Shown here: one piece after another, positions 10,804-20,952 of the stretch
Layout of the letters: each line of letters starts with the position of its first letter
Numbering within the stretch: position 1 is the stretch's first letter
Origin: Noviherbaspirillum aerium
Lineage (GTDB): Bacteria > Pseudomonadota > Gammaproteobacteria > Burkholderiales > Burkholderiaceae_D
Direction: 5' to 3'
Assembly: GCF_008929045.1 (NCBI RefSeq)
Contig: NZ_VFAH01000012.1
Location: 62,001-126,000 of the forward strand
Length of the DNA stretch: 64,000 nucleotides
Notes under the pieces: model-generated
What the model was told of the DNA's origin: nothing
Databases searched by the model: none
What the model saw: only the letters and a program-made list of their open reading frames with translations
Position numbers and translations under genes: made by a program

Positions 10804-11623
10804 TTGGAAGAGATCCTCGTTTCAGAATGGAATGACTTCATCGCCTTGTCAGGCGAACTTGACGGTTGGGCATTCCGCGGCCAGCAGGATGCCCGGTGGG
10901 CGCTGCTGAGCTCACTGTCGCGCCATCTCGATGCTTTCATCCCCCGACCGTGCCACATGGCGCAGCCGCGAGGAACGGGCCATCCGCATCTTTCGCCGCA
11001 AGGCCCATAATTTTCTTCCCGACCGTCAGGTTCTCGACAACGATTTCCGCTGCCTCACCCTGATGCAGCATCACGGAGCGCCGACACGCCTGCTGGATTT
11101 CACCAAGTCACCTTTTGTCGCGGCATTCTTTGCGCTGGAGAATGCCGTCGCCGATTCCGCCGTCTTCGCACTCAATACGCCGGCGCTGTGGAATGCGACC
11201 CCGGTTGCCATTCCGGCACTGACCCGCGACGCCATCGATCCCCGCCTGGACGGGAACTTTGCGCGGTATTTCCTTCAAAACAACAGCAGCATCGTCTGGA
11301 TCGGCGAGCCGGAAGAGATGGATCGCCGGCTCGTGGCCCAGTCCGGAACCATGGTGGTGCCGGGCGTCCTCGACCGGTCGCTCGACGAAATTCTTCAGGC
11401 TTACGGCTGCAAGGGGACTTTGATCAAAAAGCTTGTTCTTTCGCAAACCATGCGCGAGCAGGCAATGAAAGCCTTGTACCGGATGAACATTACCAATGCC
11501 TCGCTGTTCCCGGATCTCGACGGCCTCGCGCGTTCGATCCGCGTCGAGCTGGAAGTCGTCTGGAATACGGGCATGCCCTATGGTGCGGACGGTAACGGGA
11601 GTGCCGGAAATGGCAGCTTTTGA
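10804..11623 (+). pseudogene. FRG-domain protein gene, frameshifted in a C-run
   Basis: Two frames together encode one FRG-domain protein of about 272 residues. The first frame, from a TTG at 10804 with GGAG six bases upstream, gives WAFRGQQDARWALLSSLSR, the defining F-x-R-G-Q region. The second frame resumes with REERAIRIFRRKAHNF and then LMQHHGAPTRLLDFTKSPFVAAFFALE, the other conserved FRG block, and runs to 11623. The switch needs removal of one base in the five-C run at 10941-10945. It is either a genuine frameshift, phase-variation-like slippage, or a sequencing error. FRG proteins are of unknown biochemistry and often appear in accessory or defence regions. Codon use downstream looks normal, so decay, if real, is recent. 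Confidence 0.7.
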
Positions 11624-11679
11624 TTTCCGATGCCCCTGCTGATGGAACGCCTTACCAAACAGAGAACAATGGAGAAGAC

Positions 11680-13989
11680 ATGACAGATACCAATACCAGC
11701 AAGGATGACCAGCTGCGCGAGGCGGCACTGGAATATCACCGCAGCCCCACCCGCGGAAAGATCGAAGTCAACGCCACCAAGGCGCTCTCCAACCAGCGCG
11801 ACCTGTCGCTTGCCTATTCTCCCGGGGTGGCTTACGCCTGCGAGGAAATCGCGCGCGATCCGGCGATGGCGGCGGAATACACCTCGCGCGGCAACCTGGT
11901 GGCGGTCATAACCAATGGCACCGCGGTGCTTGGACTGGGAGACATCGGACCGCTGGCGGGCAAGCCGGTCATGGAGGGCAAGGGCTGCCTGTTCAAGAAA
12001 TTCGCCGGAATCGATGTCTTCGATATCGAGCTCGCCGAGCATGATGCCGACAAGCTGGTCGATGCGATCGCGATGCTGGAGCCCACCGTGGGCGGAATCA
12101 ACCTGGAAGACATCAAGGCGCCGGAATGCTTCTATATTGAAAGAAAGCTGCGCGAGCGCATGAATATTCCGGTATTCCATGACGACCAGCATGGCACGGC
12201 CATCATTTCCGCCGCCGCGCTGCTCAACGGCCTCAAGGTGGTCGGCAAGAACATCGGCGATGTGAAAATCGCGGTGTCCGGCGCCGGCGCCGCGGCGATT
12301 GCCTGCCTCGACACCATGGTGAGCCTTGGCGCACGCCGGGAAAACATTTTTGTCGCCGACTCCAAGGGCGTCATTTACCATGGCCGCGATGCCAGGATGG
12401 AGGAAAACAAGGCGCGCTACGCGCAGGAAACCGGCGCACGCAAGCTGGCCGACATTGTCGCCGGCGCCGATGTGTTCCTCGGCTGCTCGACGGCCGGCGT
12501 ACTGACCGGGGACATGGTGAAAACCATGGGCGACAAGCCCATCATCCTCGCGCTGGCCAATCCGGAGCCGGAAATCCGGCCGGAAGTGGCCAGGGCGGCG
12601 CGCCCCGACTGCATTATCGCCACCGGGCGCTCGGATTATCCGAACCAGGTCAATAACGTACTGTGCTTCCCGTACATCTTCCGCGGCGCACTGGATTGCG
12701 GCGCCACCAAGATCACTGAAGAAATGAAGCTGGCCTGCGTCAAGGCCATCGCCGAACTGGCCGAGGCCGAGACCAATGATGCCGTCGCGATGGCCTATGC
12801 CGGGCAGGAGCTGAATTTCGGGCCGGAATACATCATTCCCAAGCCCTTTGACCAGCGTCTTATCGAGAAGATTGCTCCCGCCGTCGCCAAGGCCGCCGAG
12901 GAATCCGGCGTGGCTACCCGCCCGATCCGCGACCTCGACGCCTACCGGCAGCAGCTCAGCCACCTGGTGTATTACACCGGCCTGATGATGAAACCGGTTT
13001 TCTCGGCCGCCAAGGCGGCGCCGCAGCGCGTGGCTTATGCGGAAGGCGAGGAGGAACGCGTGCTGCGCGCGGCCCAGACCGTGATTGACGAAGGTTTGGC
13101 GAAACCCATCCTGATCGGCCGCCCGCATGTGATCGATATGCGCATCCGCAAGGCCGGCCTGCGGCTGCGGCCCGGCGTCGATTTCGAACTGATCGACCCC
13201 GAAAACGATCCCCGCTACCGGACCTACCACGAGGCCTATCATGAATTGCGAGGACGCTACGGCGTGACTCCCGACGTGGCCAAGGCCGCGTTGCGCCGTT
13301 CCAATACCCTGATCGGCACGATGCTGGTACACATGGGCGACGCCGACGCGCTGCTGTGCGGCACGGTAGGGCGTTTCGAAGGCCATCTGGAACATGTGCG
13401 CGACGTCATCGGCATCGCCCCGGGTGCCAGCGTGCTCGCCACGATGAATGCGCTGATGCTGGAAAAATACACGCTGTTCATTGCCGATACCTATGTCAAC
13501 GACGATCCGACCGCCGAAGAACTCGCGGCGATCACCCGGCTGGCCGCCGCCGAGGTCCAGCGTTTCGGCATGCAGCCCAAGGTGGCAATGCTGTCGCATT
13601 CCATGTTCGGCTCGTCCGACCGGCCCTCCGCCCGCAAGATGCGGGCGGCGCGCGACATTCTTGCCGCTATCGCCCCGCAGCTGGATGTCGAGGGCGAACT
13701 GCAGGGGGATGCGGCGCTGGTCGAGGAGGTGCGCCGTCACTTCCTGCCAGGTACCAAGATGAGCGGAAGCGCGAATCTCTTGATCATGCCCTCGCTTGAT
13801 GCCGCCAATATTGCCTTCAATCTGCTCAAGATCACGGGCGGCTACGGCGTCACTGTCGGGCCTATTCTTCTGGGTACGGCCAAGCCCGTGCACATCCTGA
13901 ATCCGGCGGCGACGTCGCGCCGCATCGTCAACATGACGGCAGTGGCGGTAGCGGATGTGTCGGCCTTCAAGTCGGTGGAACACGGATAG
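11680..13989 (+). CDS. maeB: NADP-dependent malic enzyme MaeB (malic domain plus phosphotransacetylase-like domain)
   Basis: A 769-residue enzyme that decarboxylates malate to pyruvate with reduction of NADP+. Residues 1-430 are the malic enzyme part: SLAYSPGVA and the metal/substrate region [14 protein letters not shown], then the nucleotide fold with SGAGAAAIA. Residues 430-769 are a phosphotransacetylase-like domain, usually non-catalytic and regulatory (acetyl-CoA control) in MaeB. The ATG at 11680 follows GGAGAAGAC; a longer in-frame start overlaps the FRG gene and is not supported. Length is normal for MaeB. A large GC-rich hairpin follows at 14092. Confidence 0.95.
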   Translation: MTDTNTSKDDQLREAALEYHRSPTRGKIEVNATKALSNQRDLSLAYSPGVAYACEEIARDPAMAAEYTSRGNLVAVITNGTAVLGLGDIGPLAGKPVMEGKGCLFKKFAGIDVFDIELAEHDADKLVDAIAMLEPTVGGINLEDIKAPECFYIERKLRERMNIPVFHDDQHGTAIISAAALLNGLKVVGKNIGDVKIAVSGAGAAAIACLDTMVSLGARRENIFVADSKGVIYHGRDARMEENKARYAQETGARKLADIVAGADVFLGCSTAGVLTGDMVKTMGDKPIILALANPEPEIRPEVARAARPDCIIATGRSDYPNQVNNVLCFPYIFRGALDCGATKITEEMKLACVKAIAELAEAETNDAVAMAYAGQELNFGPEYIIPKPFDQRLIEKIAPAVAKAAEESGVATRPIRDLDAYRQQLSHLVYYTGLMMKPVFSAAKAAPQRVAYAEGEEERVLRAAQTVIDEGLAKPILIGRPHVIDMRIRKAGLRLRPGVDFELIDPENDPRYRTYHEAYHELRGRYGVTPDVAKAALRRSNTLIGTMLVHMGDADALLCGTVGRFEGHLEHVRDVIGIAPGASVLATMNALMLEKYTLFIADTYVNDDPTAEELAAITRLAAAEVQRFGMQPKVAMLSHSMFGSSDRPSARKMRAARDILAAIAPQLDVEGELQGDAALVEEVRRHFLPGTKMSGSANLLIMPSLDAANIAFNLLKITGGYGVTVGPILLGTAKPVHILNPAATSRRIVNMTAVAVADVSAFKSVEHG

Positions 13990-14091
13990 CCGTAGCGACA
14001 CGGCTGGCATGCCGGTGTGGGGGATGCAGGGCGCACGAACATTTCCATCCTCCGCACATCCAACCGGCATCAAGACAAGCAGCAAGCAGAC

Positions 14092-14130
14092 AGTCCGGAC
14101 ACGCCAGCATCCTGGCGGCGTGTCCGGACT
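14092..14130 (+). terminator. GC-rich hairpin after maeB, probable terminator
   Basis: A perfect 14-bp stem (AGTCCGGACACGCC with GGCGTGTCCGGACT) closes an 11-nt loop about 100 bp after the maeB stop. It is followed by a weak, interrupted T-rich stretch (CCGTTTTCCCTTT), so termination may be partial. Confidence 0.5.
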
Positions 14131-14162
14131 CCATCCCCGTTTTCCCTTTGGCGAATCAAACA

Positions 14163-14672
14163 ATGAATGAACACCTGCAAAGCGTTGCCCGCTATCTCGA
14201 AGAAAACCGTCTCAAGCTGGTGACCGCGGAATCCTGCACCGCCGGCATGATCGCTTCCACTCTCGCCGATATTCCGGGCTGCGGAAGCTGGCTCGAATGC
14301 GCGTTCGTCACCTATTCGCCTCAGGCGAAAATTAGTTGCCTCGGTGTCAAGGCGGAAACCATCGAAACCTATAATCTCACTAGTGAAAACGTTGCACGCG
14401 AGATGGCAGAAGGCGCGCTGCGCATCAGCCGTGCCAATGTGGCGCTTGCGGATACGGGTGTCGCCGGGCCGGATAATGGCGACGGCGATATTCCAGCCGG
14501 CACCATCTGCTTCGCGTGGTCATTCCAGATAGACAACAAGGTCACGACGTTCACAGAGACCCGGCATTTCATGGGAGACCGCAACGGCGTGCGCCAGGCG
14601 GGAACAGAATATGCGTTGAGCCGTATCTGGCATTACCACAATGAAATGATGACGGGAAAGAATGCCGCATAA
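14163..14672 (+). CDS. CinA C-terminal-domain protein (nicotinamide-nucleotide amidohydrolase type)
   Basis: A 169-residue stand-alone CinA-C domain protein. It has the signature LVTAESCTAGMIAS with the catalytic-type Ser, and ADTGVAGPD further on. Members such as PncC deamidate nicotinamide mononucleotide to nicotinate mononucleotide in NAD recycling. The later region departs from canonical PncC (DNGDGDIPAGTICFAW), so activity is not certain. The ATG at 14163 is the start closest to the domain boundary. A separate gene for the molybdopterin-binding CinA N-domain lies at 26155. Confidence 0.82.
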   Translation: MNEHLQSVARYLEENRLKLVTAESCTAGMIASTLADIPGCGSWLECAFVTYSPQAKISCLGVKAETIETYNLTSENVAREMAEGALRISRANVALADTGVAGPDNGDGDIPAGTICFAWSFQIDNKVTTFTETRHFMGDRNGVRQAGTEYALSRIWHYHNEMMTGKNAA

Positions 14673-14727
14673 GCCTTGATGTGCCGCATCGGCCAGCAGC
14701 CCGGCTCATGTGTTCCGTCTTTTGCGC

Positions 14728-15945
14728 CTATGCTGGGTTTGATGCATTCCCGCCGCGGTTCTTGCGCGCGCGCCATGCGGCAAGCAGCTTGCCCGCCGTA
14801 CTCCAGAAGGGGCCGTCGCCCTGTTCCGCGCGGTCCAGCAGCCAGCGGCTCGTCTCCAGGCGATAGCCGTCAAGCGCGGTGCGAAGGAATGTGCGGCCAT
14901 GTGCGGCCATGCTGGCGGCGGAGCGATAGACGAGCACATGCTCATACGGCTGGAAGGCGCCCAGCAGTGCGGTCTTGTACGCATAGCGGCCATGGCCGAA
15001 ATGAAAGCGCGTACAGCCGTGCCCGATCGCCGAGCAAACCATGAGATAGCAGCACAGCATCCCCAGGCGGTAATCATCATAGTCGGCGTCATGCGCATTG
15101 ACCTTGGAGATGAAGCTGGCGCCGATATGAAACACGATGGCGCCGCCGACTATGCGGCCGTCGATGGTGGCAAGCCCGAGCTTGCCGCAGGCGCGCGCCA
15201 GACGGATTATTTTCTGCGTTTCCTCTTCATCAATGAAGGATGACTTGTTCTTTTGCCGCATGCGGGCGCGGTTCAATTCGATGATGGCCCGTACATGGAC
15301 TTCGTCGATGTTTTCCTTGTCAATCACCTGATAGCGAAAGCCGGGAAAATCGCGCTGCAGCCGGTTACGGTGGCGCTTGATGTTTTTCCTGGTGGCGCCG
15401 CCAAGCGCGGCGAGATACCCCGCTTCATCCGCCGGCAACGGAGCAATGAAGTCTTCCGCGCACAGAAAACGCTGTCTTGGAAAGGACCGCAGTTCGCCCG
15501 CTATCTGCACCGCATGAAACCGGATCATTGCCACTCCGGAATAACGGGCGAACATGTGCGAGCAGAAGCGCTGCACTTCCACTTCCGGCAGGCGCATGCC
15601 CTCGTTGACCACATGAATCGTGGCAGCCTCGACGCGGTAAAGCAGGATCGCCGTGATGTCTCCGCTTTTTCCATTTGCGCGGGACACATAGGTATGCACG
15701 CCGTCCAGACTGTCGCAGACGCGGAAATACGCCAGGCTTGAATACAGCGCGCCGTAGAGACGCTCAAGGTGCCAGGCAGCAAAGTCCGGGATATCCTCGC
15801 TGAACACCTGCACGCTCTCGCCGCTGCACTCATCCGCAGCTGGCGATGGAAAAGTGTCATGCATGCGGTCCCGCGCTGTTGCGGCTTCGTCAAGAGCAAG
15901 ACCGGCAACCAGCGCCGCGCTGCTATTATCGTGCGGGACTTCCAT
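14728..15945 (-). CDS. GNAT-type acyltransferase of the CelD/BioF2-like family
   Basis: A 405-residue soluble protein. The central and C-terminal two thirds match the acetyltransferase domain found in CelD-like proteins (Acetyltransf_6): ATRKNIKRHRNRL, then VHVRAIIELNRARM, and GRIVGGAIVFHIGASFISKVNAHDADY. Such proteins often modify or help make extracellular polysaccharide or cellulose, but no polysaccharide cluster is present here, so the substrate is unknown. The ATG at 15945 follows GAGGCGAT. It is divergent from the 91-residue protein gene at 16234. Confidence 0.7.
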   Translation of the reverse strand: MEVPHDNSSAALVAGLALDEAATARDRMHDTFPSPAADECSGESVQVFSEDIPDFAAWHLERLYGALYSSLAYFRVCDSLDGVHTYVSRANGKSGDITAILLYRVEAATIHVVNEGMRLPEVEVQRFCSHMFARYSGVAMIRFHAVQIAGELRSFPRQRFLCAEDFIAPLPADEAGYLAALGGATRKNIKRHRNRLQRDFPGFRYQVIDKENIDEVHVRAIIELNRARMRQKNKSSFIDEEETQKIIRLARACGKLGLATIDGRIVGGAIVFHIGASFISKVNAHDADYDDYRLGMLCCYLMVCSAIGHGCTRFHFGHGRYAYKTALLGAFQPYEHVLVYRSAASMAAHGRTFLRTALDGYRLETSRWLLDRAEQGDGPFWSTAGKLLAAWRARKNRGGNASNPA

Positions 15946-16137
15946 ATCGCCTCGCGCAAAGAGTCACTTCTGCCAACATAGGTCGGACGGCAGGGCCCTG
16001 TTTGGAGATGGATCAAGGCTGAAGGTGCCACCCCGGGTTTGCCGGTGCGCTGTTGTTCGAGAGGCAGCATGCGGCATGACAGCCTGCAAACTGTGTTGTA
16101 TGCCTTCGACGTTCGAACAAACGGTTACATTGAAGTC

Positions 16138-16167
16138 TTGAAGATGATGCCCCGGCGCAGGTAAAGT
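16138..16167 (+). promoter_or_regulatory. Candidate sigma-70 promoter for the 91-residue protein gene
   Basis: TTGAAG (16138-16143) and TAAAGT (16162-16167) are separated by 18 bases, about 65 bp before the start codon at 16234. Both hexamers are imperfect, so this is a moderate match. Confidence 0.35.
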
Positions 16168-16233
16168 TAAATCGATCGTGAGGGAAACTTCCTTCCTCAA
16201 TAACATTGATTCAGTTTTAAGGTGGGATATCAA

Positions 16234-16509
16234 ATGCAACCAAAATTAGCCAATCGTGACGAGTCCGCATGGGAAAAAGGCGACTACGCCTATGACCTGG
16301 GTGACACATTTGAAATGGGCATCGTCAAAGCGGCACAGGAAGGCATCCGGCCTGGATCGAATGGCTATGCCGCATTCATCACCGCATTCTCGCGCCGTGT
16401 GCGCAGCAAGCAGGTCTGTCCCCGCAAGGCGGCTGCCAAGCCAGCCGACGCCTCGCAGTCCGGGTCTGCGGTCGTGCTGACGCCGGACTTCATGCGCGCG
16501 GCCTCGTAA
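16234..16509 (+). CDS. Small hypothetical protein
   Basis: A 91-residue protein, not recognised. It starts MQPKLANRDES, has an acidic first half (YAYDLGDTFEMGIVKAAQ) and a basic, Ala-rich second half. There is no signal peptide or membrane segment. The ATG at 16234 follows AAGGTGGG at good spacing, and a plausible promoter lies upstream, so expression is likely. It stands alone between the divergent GNAT gene and a long non-coding stretch. Confidence 0.6.
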   Translation: MQPKLANRDESAWEKGDYAYDLGDTFEMGIVKAAQEGIRPGSNGYAAFITAFSRRVRSKQVCPRKAAAKPADASQSGSAVVLTPDFMRAAS

Positions 16510-17050
16510 AGATAGCTGCTGAGGGCTGGCGTGGCGGGATGCTATCGGGCCATCGGGCCGTCGTGTTTGCGGCCTTGTCCATGCGTCCATGCCGTTTCGA
16601 GCGTTTCACACGACTGGTCGCCGGCTGACGGAAGCAGAGGGCGAACCGCCGGTCGACGCTGATCGCAAGGGTGACGCCTGGTGGAATACCGAAGCCTGAA
16701 TGCCGAGACGTTCATGCGGCAATTCCGGTGAGGTCATCCTGTATTCCAGGACTACAGATTTACGGATCTACAGAAGGCTATCCGGGGAGGATAAGAGAGG
16801 CGGGCACCGGCGCCGGTATCGCAGTCGGTGAAGGTGCCGGCTTGCTTGGCTCGAATTTCTTAGATACCGACCAACTTCAATTGCCTGTGATGGTTGACCG
16901 GGTCAATCTCAAGGACTTGTTTGGCGCCTGGCGCTGACCACCTGCCGAAGCGGCCTATCCGGCTTGCTGCATGTTGCGCTTGCTGTTCCACTTCTTCCGC
17001 GTGCCTGCGCTTGGGCGACAGGAACGCGGCATGACAATCTCTTGCTGCCC
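16510..17050. other. Non-coding stretch upstream of fdxA stop
   Basis: About 540 bp between the 91-residue protein gene and the end of fdxA. A GTG-initiated open frame at 16671-16937 has no ribosome site or family resemblance. No clear terminator, repeat or RNA gene is visible. Confidence 0.5.
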
Positions 17051-17374
17051 TTACTTGACGAGTTCGTGCAGCTTTTCCTTCACATCCTTCCATTCCTCCG
17101 CCTCCGGCAGCGGATCCTTGGTCTTGGTGATGGAAGGCCATTGGCGGGCGAGTTCGACATTGAGCTTGATGAATTGCTGCTGATCGGCCGGCACATCTTC
17201 TTCGGCATAAATCGCATTGACCGGGCATTCCGCAACGCATACGGCGCAATCGATGCACTCGTCGGGGTCGATGGCGAGAAAATTCGGGCCTTCGCGGAAG
17301 CAATCTACCGGGCATACATCTACGCAGTCGGTGTAACGGCAGCGGATGCAGGATTCGGTGACAACGTGGGTCAT
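17051..17374 (-). CDS. fdxA: Seven-iron ferredoxin FdxA
   Basis: A 107-residue 3Fe-4S/4Fe-4S ferredoxin, a soluble one-electron carrier. It begins [12 protein letters not shown] and carries both cysteine sets: [18 protein letters not shown] near the N-terminus and [13 protein letters not shown] around residue 40. The C-terminal helical tail ([15 protein letters not shown]) is typical of proteobacterial FdxA. The ATG at 17374 gives the canonical N-terminus; the frame is open further upstream without support. Confidence 0.93.
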   Translation of the reverse strand: MTHVVTESCIRCRYTDCVDVCPVDCFREGPNFLAIDPDECIDCAVCVAECPVNAIYAEEDVPADQQQFIKLNVELARQWPSITKTKDPLPEAEEWKDVKEKLHELVK

Positions 17375-17825
17375 AACAGTCCTATCTGTAAATTTTTCTG
17401 AAACTGATCTGCTTTGAAGCTGACAAGCAACCCGCCGCAAAGCCTTGTATTTTAAGACATTCGACTGTTTCCCACAAACCGGGCTTAGATAAAATTTGAA
17501 TAAGCAAATGCGGCGGGTTTCGCGGAGGATGTCCGGCGACACTTCGCGCGCCGCAGGAACGCTCATGATGTTGGCTGAAAGACAATCCGAGCCGGCGAGC
17601 CTGCAATCCTCAAATCCGCTCTATAGATCCGGCCCTCTCCAGAAGGTAGAGGGTGAGATCACCGCCCCGGAAAGTGCACCATTTTTCGGGCCGCATCAAT
17701 AGAAGGATGCGCCGGGGCGAAGTCATGCGCGGATCAGTATGACTACGTAGGCCGCACGCGGCATCGCGAGGAAAGTTCCGCGCTAAAATTGCCTCCAATT
17801 AAAATCATGAACAAGGGAGACAGCA
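17375..17825. other. Divergent intergenic region between fdxA and the ion transporter gene
   Basis: About 450 bp holding promoters for both flanking genes. An AT-rich patch (17485-17505) lies upstream of fdxA. No gene, terminator or repeat was recognised. Confidence 0.5.
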
Positions 17826-19232
17826 GTGCAGTCAAGATTTCTCGTGGCCTTGGCCGGCATGGCGCCACTATGGTGCCAGGCGGCCGAACTCGATGGCAGC
17901 GGCCTGTCGGCATGGTGGGGCGTGCCTTTTGCCGGATTGCTGCTATCGATAGCGCTTTGCCCTCTGCTCACTCCCGGCTTCTGGCATCATCATTTCGGTA
18001 AGGTCGCCCTGGGCTGGTCGCTTGCCTTCCTGCTTCCCTGCGCCGCCGTGTTCGGTTTCGGCACGGCTGCTGCGGGGGCGCTGCATGCGTTCGCCGGGGA
18101 ATACATCCCTTTCATCATTCTCATCACTTCGCTGTTCGTGGTTGCGGGCGGCATTTGCGTGCGAGGCAATCTGCACGGCACGCCGGCGCTCAATACCGGG
18201 CTGCTGGCAATCGGGACGGTGCTGGCCAGTTTCATGGGCACGACCGGCGCGTCGATGCTGATGATCCGGCCGTTGATCCGGGCCAACGATAACCGCAAGC
18301 ACGCGGCCCACATCGTAGTGTTTTTCATTTTTCTGGTGGCCAATGCCGGCGGTTCCCTGACGCCACTCGGCGATCCCCCGCTGTTCCTCGGATTCCTGAA
18401 GGGAGTGGACTTCTTCTGGACCTTCAAGCATATCTTTCCTGAAACCTTGTTCCTTTGCACGGCCTTGCTGGCCATTTTCTTTCTGCTCGACCTTTACTAC
18501 TATCGGAACAAGGAAGAGGTATTGCCCGTGCAGAGCGATCCCACTCCCGATTCGCCGATCGCCTTCGAAGGCAAGGCCAATTTCATTCTGCTGGCAGCCA
18601 TCGTCGGCCTGGTGCTGATGAGCGGCCTGTGGAAGCCGGGCGTGAGCTTCGCAATCTTCGGCGTCGAAGTCGAATTGCAGAACCTGGTGCGCGATGTGCT
18701 GCTGCTGGCCGTTATTGTCGTGTCCCTGCGCATTACGCCGAAGTCGGCGCGCGAAGGCAACGAGTTCGGATGGGGGCCGATCCAGGAAGTGGCAAAGCTG
18801 TTTGCCGGCATCTTCATTACCATCATTCCGGTCATTGCCATGCTGCGTGCCGGCGAGGCCGGCGCATTTTCCACTGTGGTCAGGGCAGTGACGGACAACA
18901 ATGGCCAGCCTATCGACGCCATGTATTTCTGGGCTTCCGGCATCCTGTCGTCCTTCCTCGATAATGCGCCGACCTATCTGGTATTCTTCAATACGGCCGG
19001 CGGCGATCCGCAGGTCCTGATGACGACGCTGGCCAGTACCCTGGCGGCCATTTCCTGTGGTGCGGTATTCATGGGGGCCAACAGTTACATCGGCAATGCG
19101 CCCAACCTGATGGTCAAGGCGATTGCCGAGGAGCGCGGCATCCGGATGCCGTCCTTCTTTGGCTACATGGCATGGTCATGCGCCGTGCTGATTCCGCTGT
19201 TTGTTCTGATGACTTTCATTTTTTTCCGGTGA
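17826..19232 (+). CDS. Sodium:proton antiporter / citrate-transporter-like membrane protein
   Basis: A 468-residue inner-membrane transporter with about 12 hydrophobic helices, of the ion transporter superfamily (CitMHS_2/NhaD-like). Conserved features include the re-entrant type loops GTTGASMLMIRPLI, NAGGSLTPLGDPPLFLGF and the C-terminal counterpart LDNAPTYLVFFN with GANSYIGNAPN. These duplicated Asn/Pro-rich loops form the transport site in the superfamily. The start is GTG at 17826 after GGGAGA. Annotation as Na+/H+ antiporter is customary; citrate or another carboxylate is possible. It is followed after 6 bp by the hydroxyacid dehydrogenase gene, so the two may form an operon. Confidence 0.8.
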   Translation: MQSRFLVALAGMAPLWCQAAELDGSGLSAWWGVPFAGLLLSIALCPLLTPGFWHHHFGKVALGWSLAFLLPCAAVFGFGTAAAGALHAFAGEYIPFIILITSLFVVAGGICVRGNLHGTPALNTGLLAIGTVLASFMGTTGASMLMIRPLIRANDNRKHAAHIVVFFIFLVANAGGSLTPLGDPPLFLGFLKGVDFFWTFKHIFPETLFLCTALLAIFFLLDLYYYRNKEEVLPVQSDPTPDSPIAFEGKANFILLAAIVGLVLMSGLWKPGVSFAIFGVEVELQNLVRDVLLLAVIVVSLRITPKSAREGNEFGWGPIQEVAKLFAGIFITIIPVIAMLRAGEAGAFSTVVRAVTDNNGQPIDAMYFWASGILSSFLDNAPTYLVFFNTAGGDPQVLMTTLASTLAAISCGAVFMGANSYIGNAPNLMVKAIAEERGIRMPSFFGYMAWSCAVLIPLFVLMTFIFFR

Positions 19233-19238
19233 CAATCG

Positions 19239-20225
19239 ATGACTAAACCCAGGATTCTCGTAACGCGCGCCGTTTTTCCCGATGTGGTTGAAAGGCTGAA
19301 GCAGTATTTCGACGTCGAAGCCAATCCGGAAGACGCCATCTATACCAAGGCCGAGCTCATCGCGAAACTGCAGGACAAGGACGGCGTCTACACCACCCCG
19401 AGCACGGGCATGAGCGAGGATGTGATCCAGGCATGCCCCCGCCTCAAGGCAATCTGCAACATGGCTGTCGGTTTCAACAATATCGATGTGGCTGCCGCCA
19501 CCCGGGCCGGCATCATGGTGACCAACACGCCCGATGTTCTCAATGAAACCACGGCGGATTTCGCCTGGGCGCTTCTCCTGTCGACTGCCAGGCGGGTCAC
19601 GGAATCCGAGCATTACCTGCGCGCGGGGCAGTGGCAGAAGTGGCGCTACGATACCCTGCTGGGCATGGACATCCATGGCGCCACGCTGGGCATACTCGGC
19701 ATGGGCCGCATCGGCCAGGCCATCGCCCGGCGCTCCATGGGTTTCGACATGCGCGTGATTTATCATAACCGCTCGCGTCTGGACGAGCAGCGCGAGGCGC
19801 GCGCCAACAACGCGCGGTATGTCGGCAAGGAGGAATTGCTGCGCACCGCCGACCATCTCATTCTGGCCTTGCCTTACTCGCCGGAGGTTCACCATACGAT
19901 AGGCGCCGCCGAACTGGCGATGATGAAGCCGAGCGCGACGCTGATCAATATCGCACGCGGCGGCATTGTCGACGATGCCGCTCTGATCGTCGCATTGAAG
20001 GCCAACCGGCTGGCCGCGGCGGGACTCGATGTATTCGAAAACGAGCCAGCCTTCGATCCTGGCTTCCTCGATCTGTCCAATGTAGTGCTGACGCCGCATA
20101 TTGCCAGCGCTTCCGAGCCGACACGCCGCGCAATGGCCGACTGCGCGGCAGCCAACCTGATTGCGGCATTGACGGGCGCGACGCCTCCCAATATCCTTAA
20201 CCCCGAGGTCACATCGAAGGTTTAG
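19239..20225 (+). CDS. D-isomer 2-hydroxyacid dehydrogenase (glyoxylate/hydroxypyruvate reductase type)
   Basis: A 328-residue NAD(P)-dependent enzyme. The nucleotide motif is LGILGMGRIGQAIARR (GxGxxG), the substrate Arg lies in NIARGGIVDD, and the catalytic His in LTPHIASAS. NMAVGFNNID near residue 75 is typical of the GhrB/glycerate dehydrogenase branch, which reduces glyoxylate and hydroxypyruvate. It starts 6 bp after the transporter gene and is followed after 5 bp by a PHA-system gene. Confidence 0.88.
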   Translation: MTKPRILVTRAVFPDVVERLKQYFDVEANPEDAIYTKAELIAKLQDKDGVYTTPSTGMSEDVIQACPRLKAICNMAVGFNNIDVAAATRAGIMVTNTPDVLNETTADFAWALLLSTARRVTESEHYLRAGQWQKWRYDTLLGMDIHGATLGILGMGRIGQAIARRSMGFDMRVIYHNRSRLDEQREARANNARYVGKEELLRTADHLILALPYSPEVHHTIGAAELAMMKPSATLINIARGGIVDDAALIVALKANRLAAAGLDVFENEPAFDPGFLDLSNVVLTPHIASASEPTRRAMADCAAANLIAALTGATPPNILNPEVTSKV

Positions 20226-20230
20226 AACGC

Positions 20231-20512
20231 ATGGCGGATATCAGTATCAGGCAGCAACATTCCCTCAGTCATCAAGGGGCGAAGGCGGCTGCGCAGGAAG
20301 TTGCGGAACAAATGGCAAGGGATTTTGACATGGCGCTGCAGTGGAATGGCAATGTATTGCTGTTCGAGCGGGCCGGCGTGTCGGGTGCGTTGACGCTTCT
20401 GGAAAGGGAGGCGCTCCTGGAAATCAAGCTGGGTTTCCTGATGAAGGCGTTCGCCGCAAAGATAGAGGAAAAAGTGGCGGCAAAGATGGCAAGAGTCTTT
20501 GCCGCGGCATAA
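20231..20512 (+). CDS. Polyhydroxyalkanoic acid system family protein
   Basis: A 93-residue protein beginning MADISIRQQHSL, matching the PHA granule region family (PHA_gran_rgn). The N-terminal half has the conserved HxLxxxxAxxxAxxxA pattern and the end is an Ala/Lys amphipathic helix. Members are found with polyhydroxyalkanoate genes; their exact role is unknown. The phasin gene at 41426 supports PHA storage in this organism. It is closely spaced after the hydroxyacid dehydrogenase gene. Confidence 0.75.
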   Translation: MADISIRQQHSLSHQGAKAAAQEVAEQMARDFDMALQWNGNVLLFERAGVSGALTLLEREALLEIKLGFLMKAFAAKIEEKVAAKMARVFAAA

Positions 20513-20524
20513 ATCTCGTGGCGA

Positions 20525-20779
20525 TCAGCCTTTCAATTCCGTAATCAGATCCACGTACTGCTGCATCGCATCGTCTCTGGACATGCCCTTCAGTGCATCC
20601 CATGCGTCGTACTTCGCGCGGCCGATCATGTCGGTGAAGCCGGGGCGGTTGCCGTCGGCATCGCCGGTACTTGCCTGCTTGTACAGTCCATACAGCTTTA
20701 GAAGAGTCATGTTATCGGGGCGTTCCGGGAGGTTCTTGGAATCGGCGACCGCTTGTTCGAACTGGTTTTGAAGGCTCAT
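20525..20779 (-). CDS. Acyl-CoA-binding protein
   Basis: An 84-residue four-helix ACBP. It has the conserved signature around LKLYGLYKQASTGDADG, with the Tyr and Lys that contact the acyl-CoA, and YDAWDALKGMS in the third helix. It binds long-chain acyl-CoA in the cytoplasm as a carrier and buffer. It is convergent with the PHA-system gene, 12 bp apart. Confidence 0.93.
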   Translation of the reverse strand: MSLQNQFEQAVADSKNLPERPDNMTLLKLYGLYKQASTGDADGNRPGFTDMIGRAKYDAWDALKGMSRDDAMQQYVDLITELKG

Positions 20780-20952
20780 GCTTTCCTGTCTTTATCTTTA
20801 GTGGGGATATTCCGGTTGACCAGACCAATACCGTCCGGCTCTCCATGCGGCCGGAACCGGTGATGCAAAAAATATCACGGAAAAAACGCACGCCAAAGGA
20901 AAACGCTAGAGGAAAGATTCAGGATTGCGGCAAGGCGCCGCCATCGTTGTCT

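Noticed and set aside
11578-14163. 861-codon minus-strand frame opposite maeB
   Set aside because: It covers maeB exactly on the opposite strand and shows no domain; maeB is certain.
16671-16937. 88-codon plus-strand frame before fdxA
   Set aside because: GTG start without ribosome site, and no recognisable protein features.
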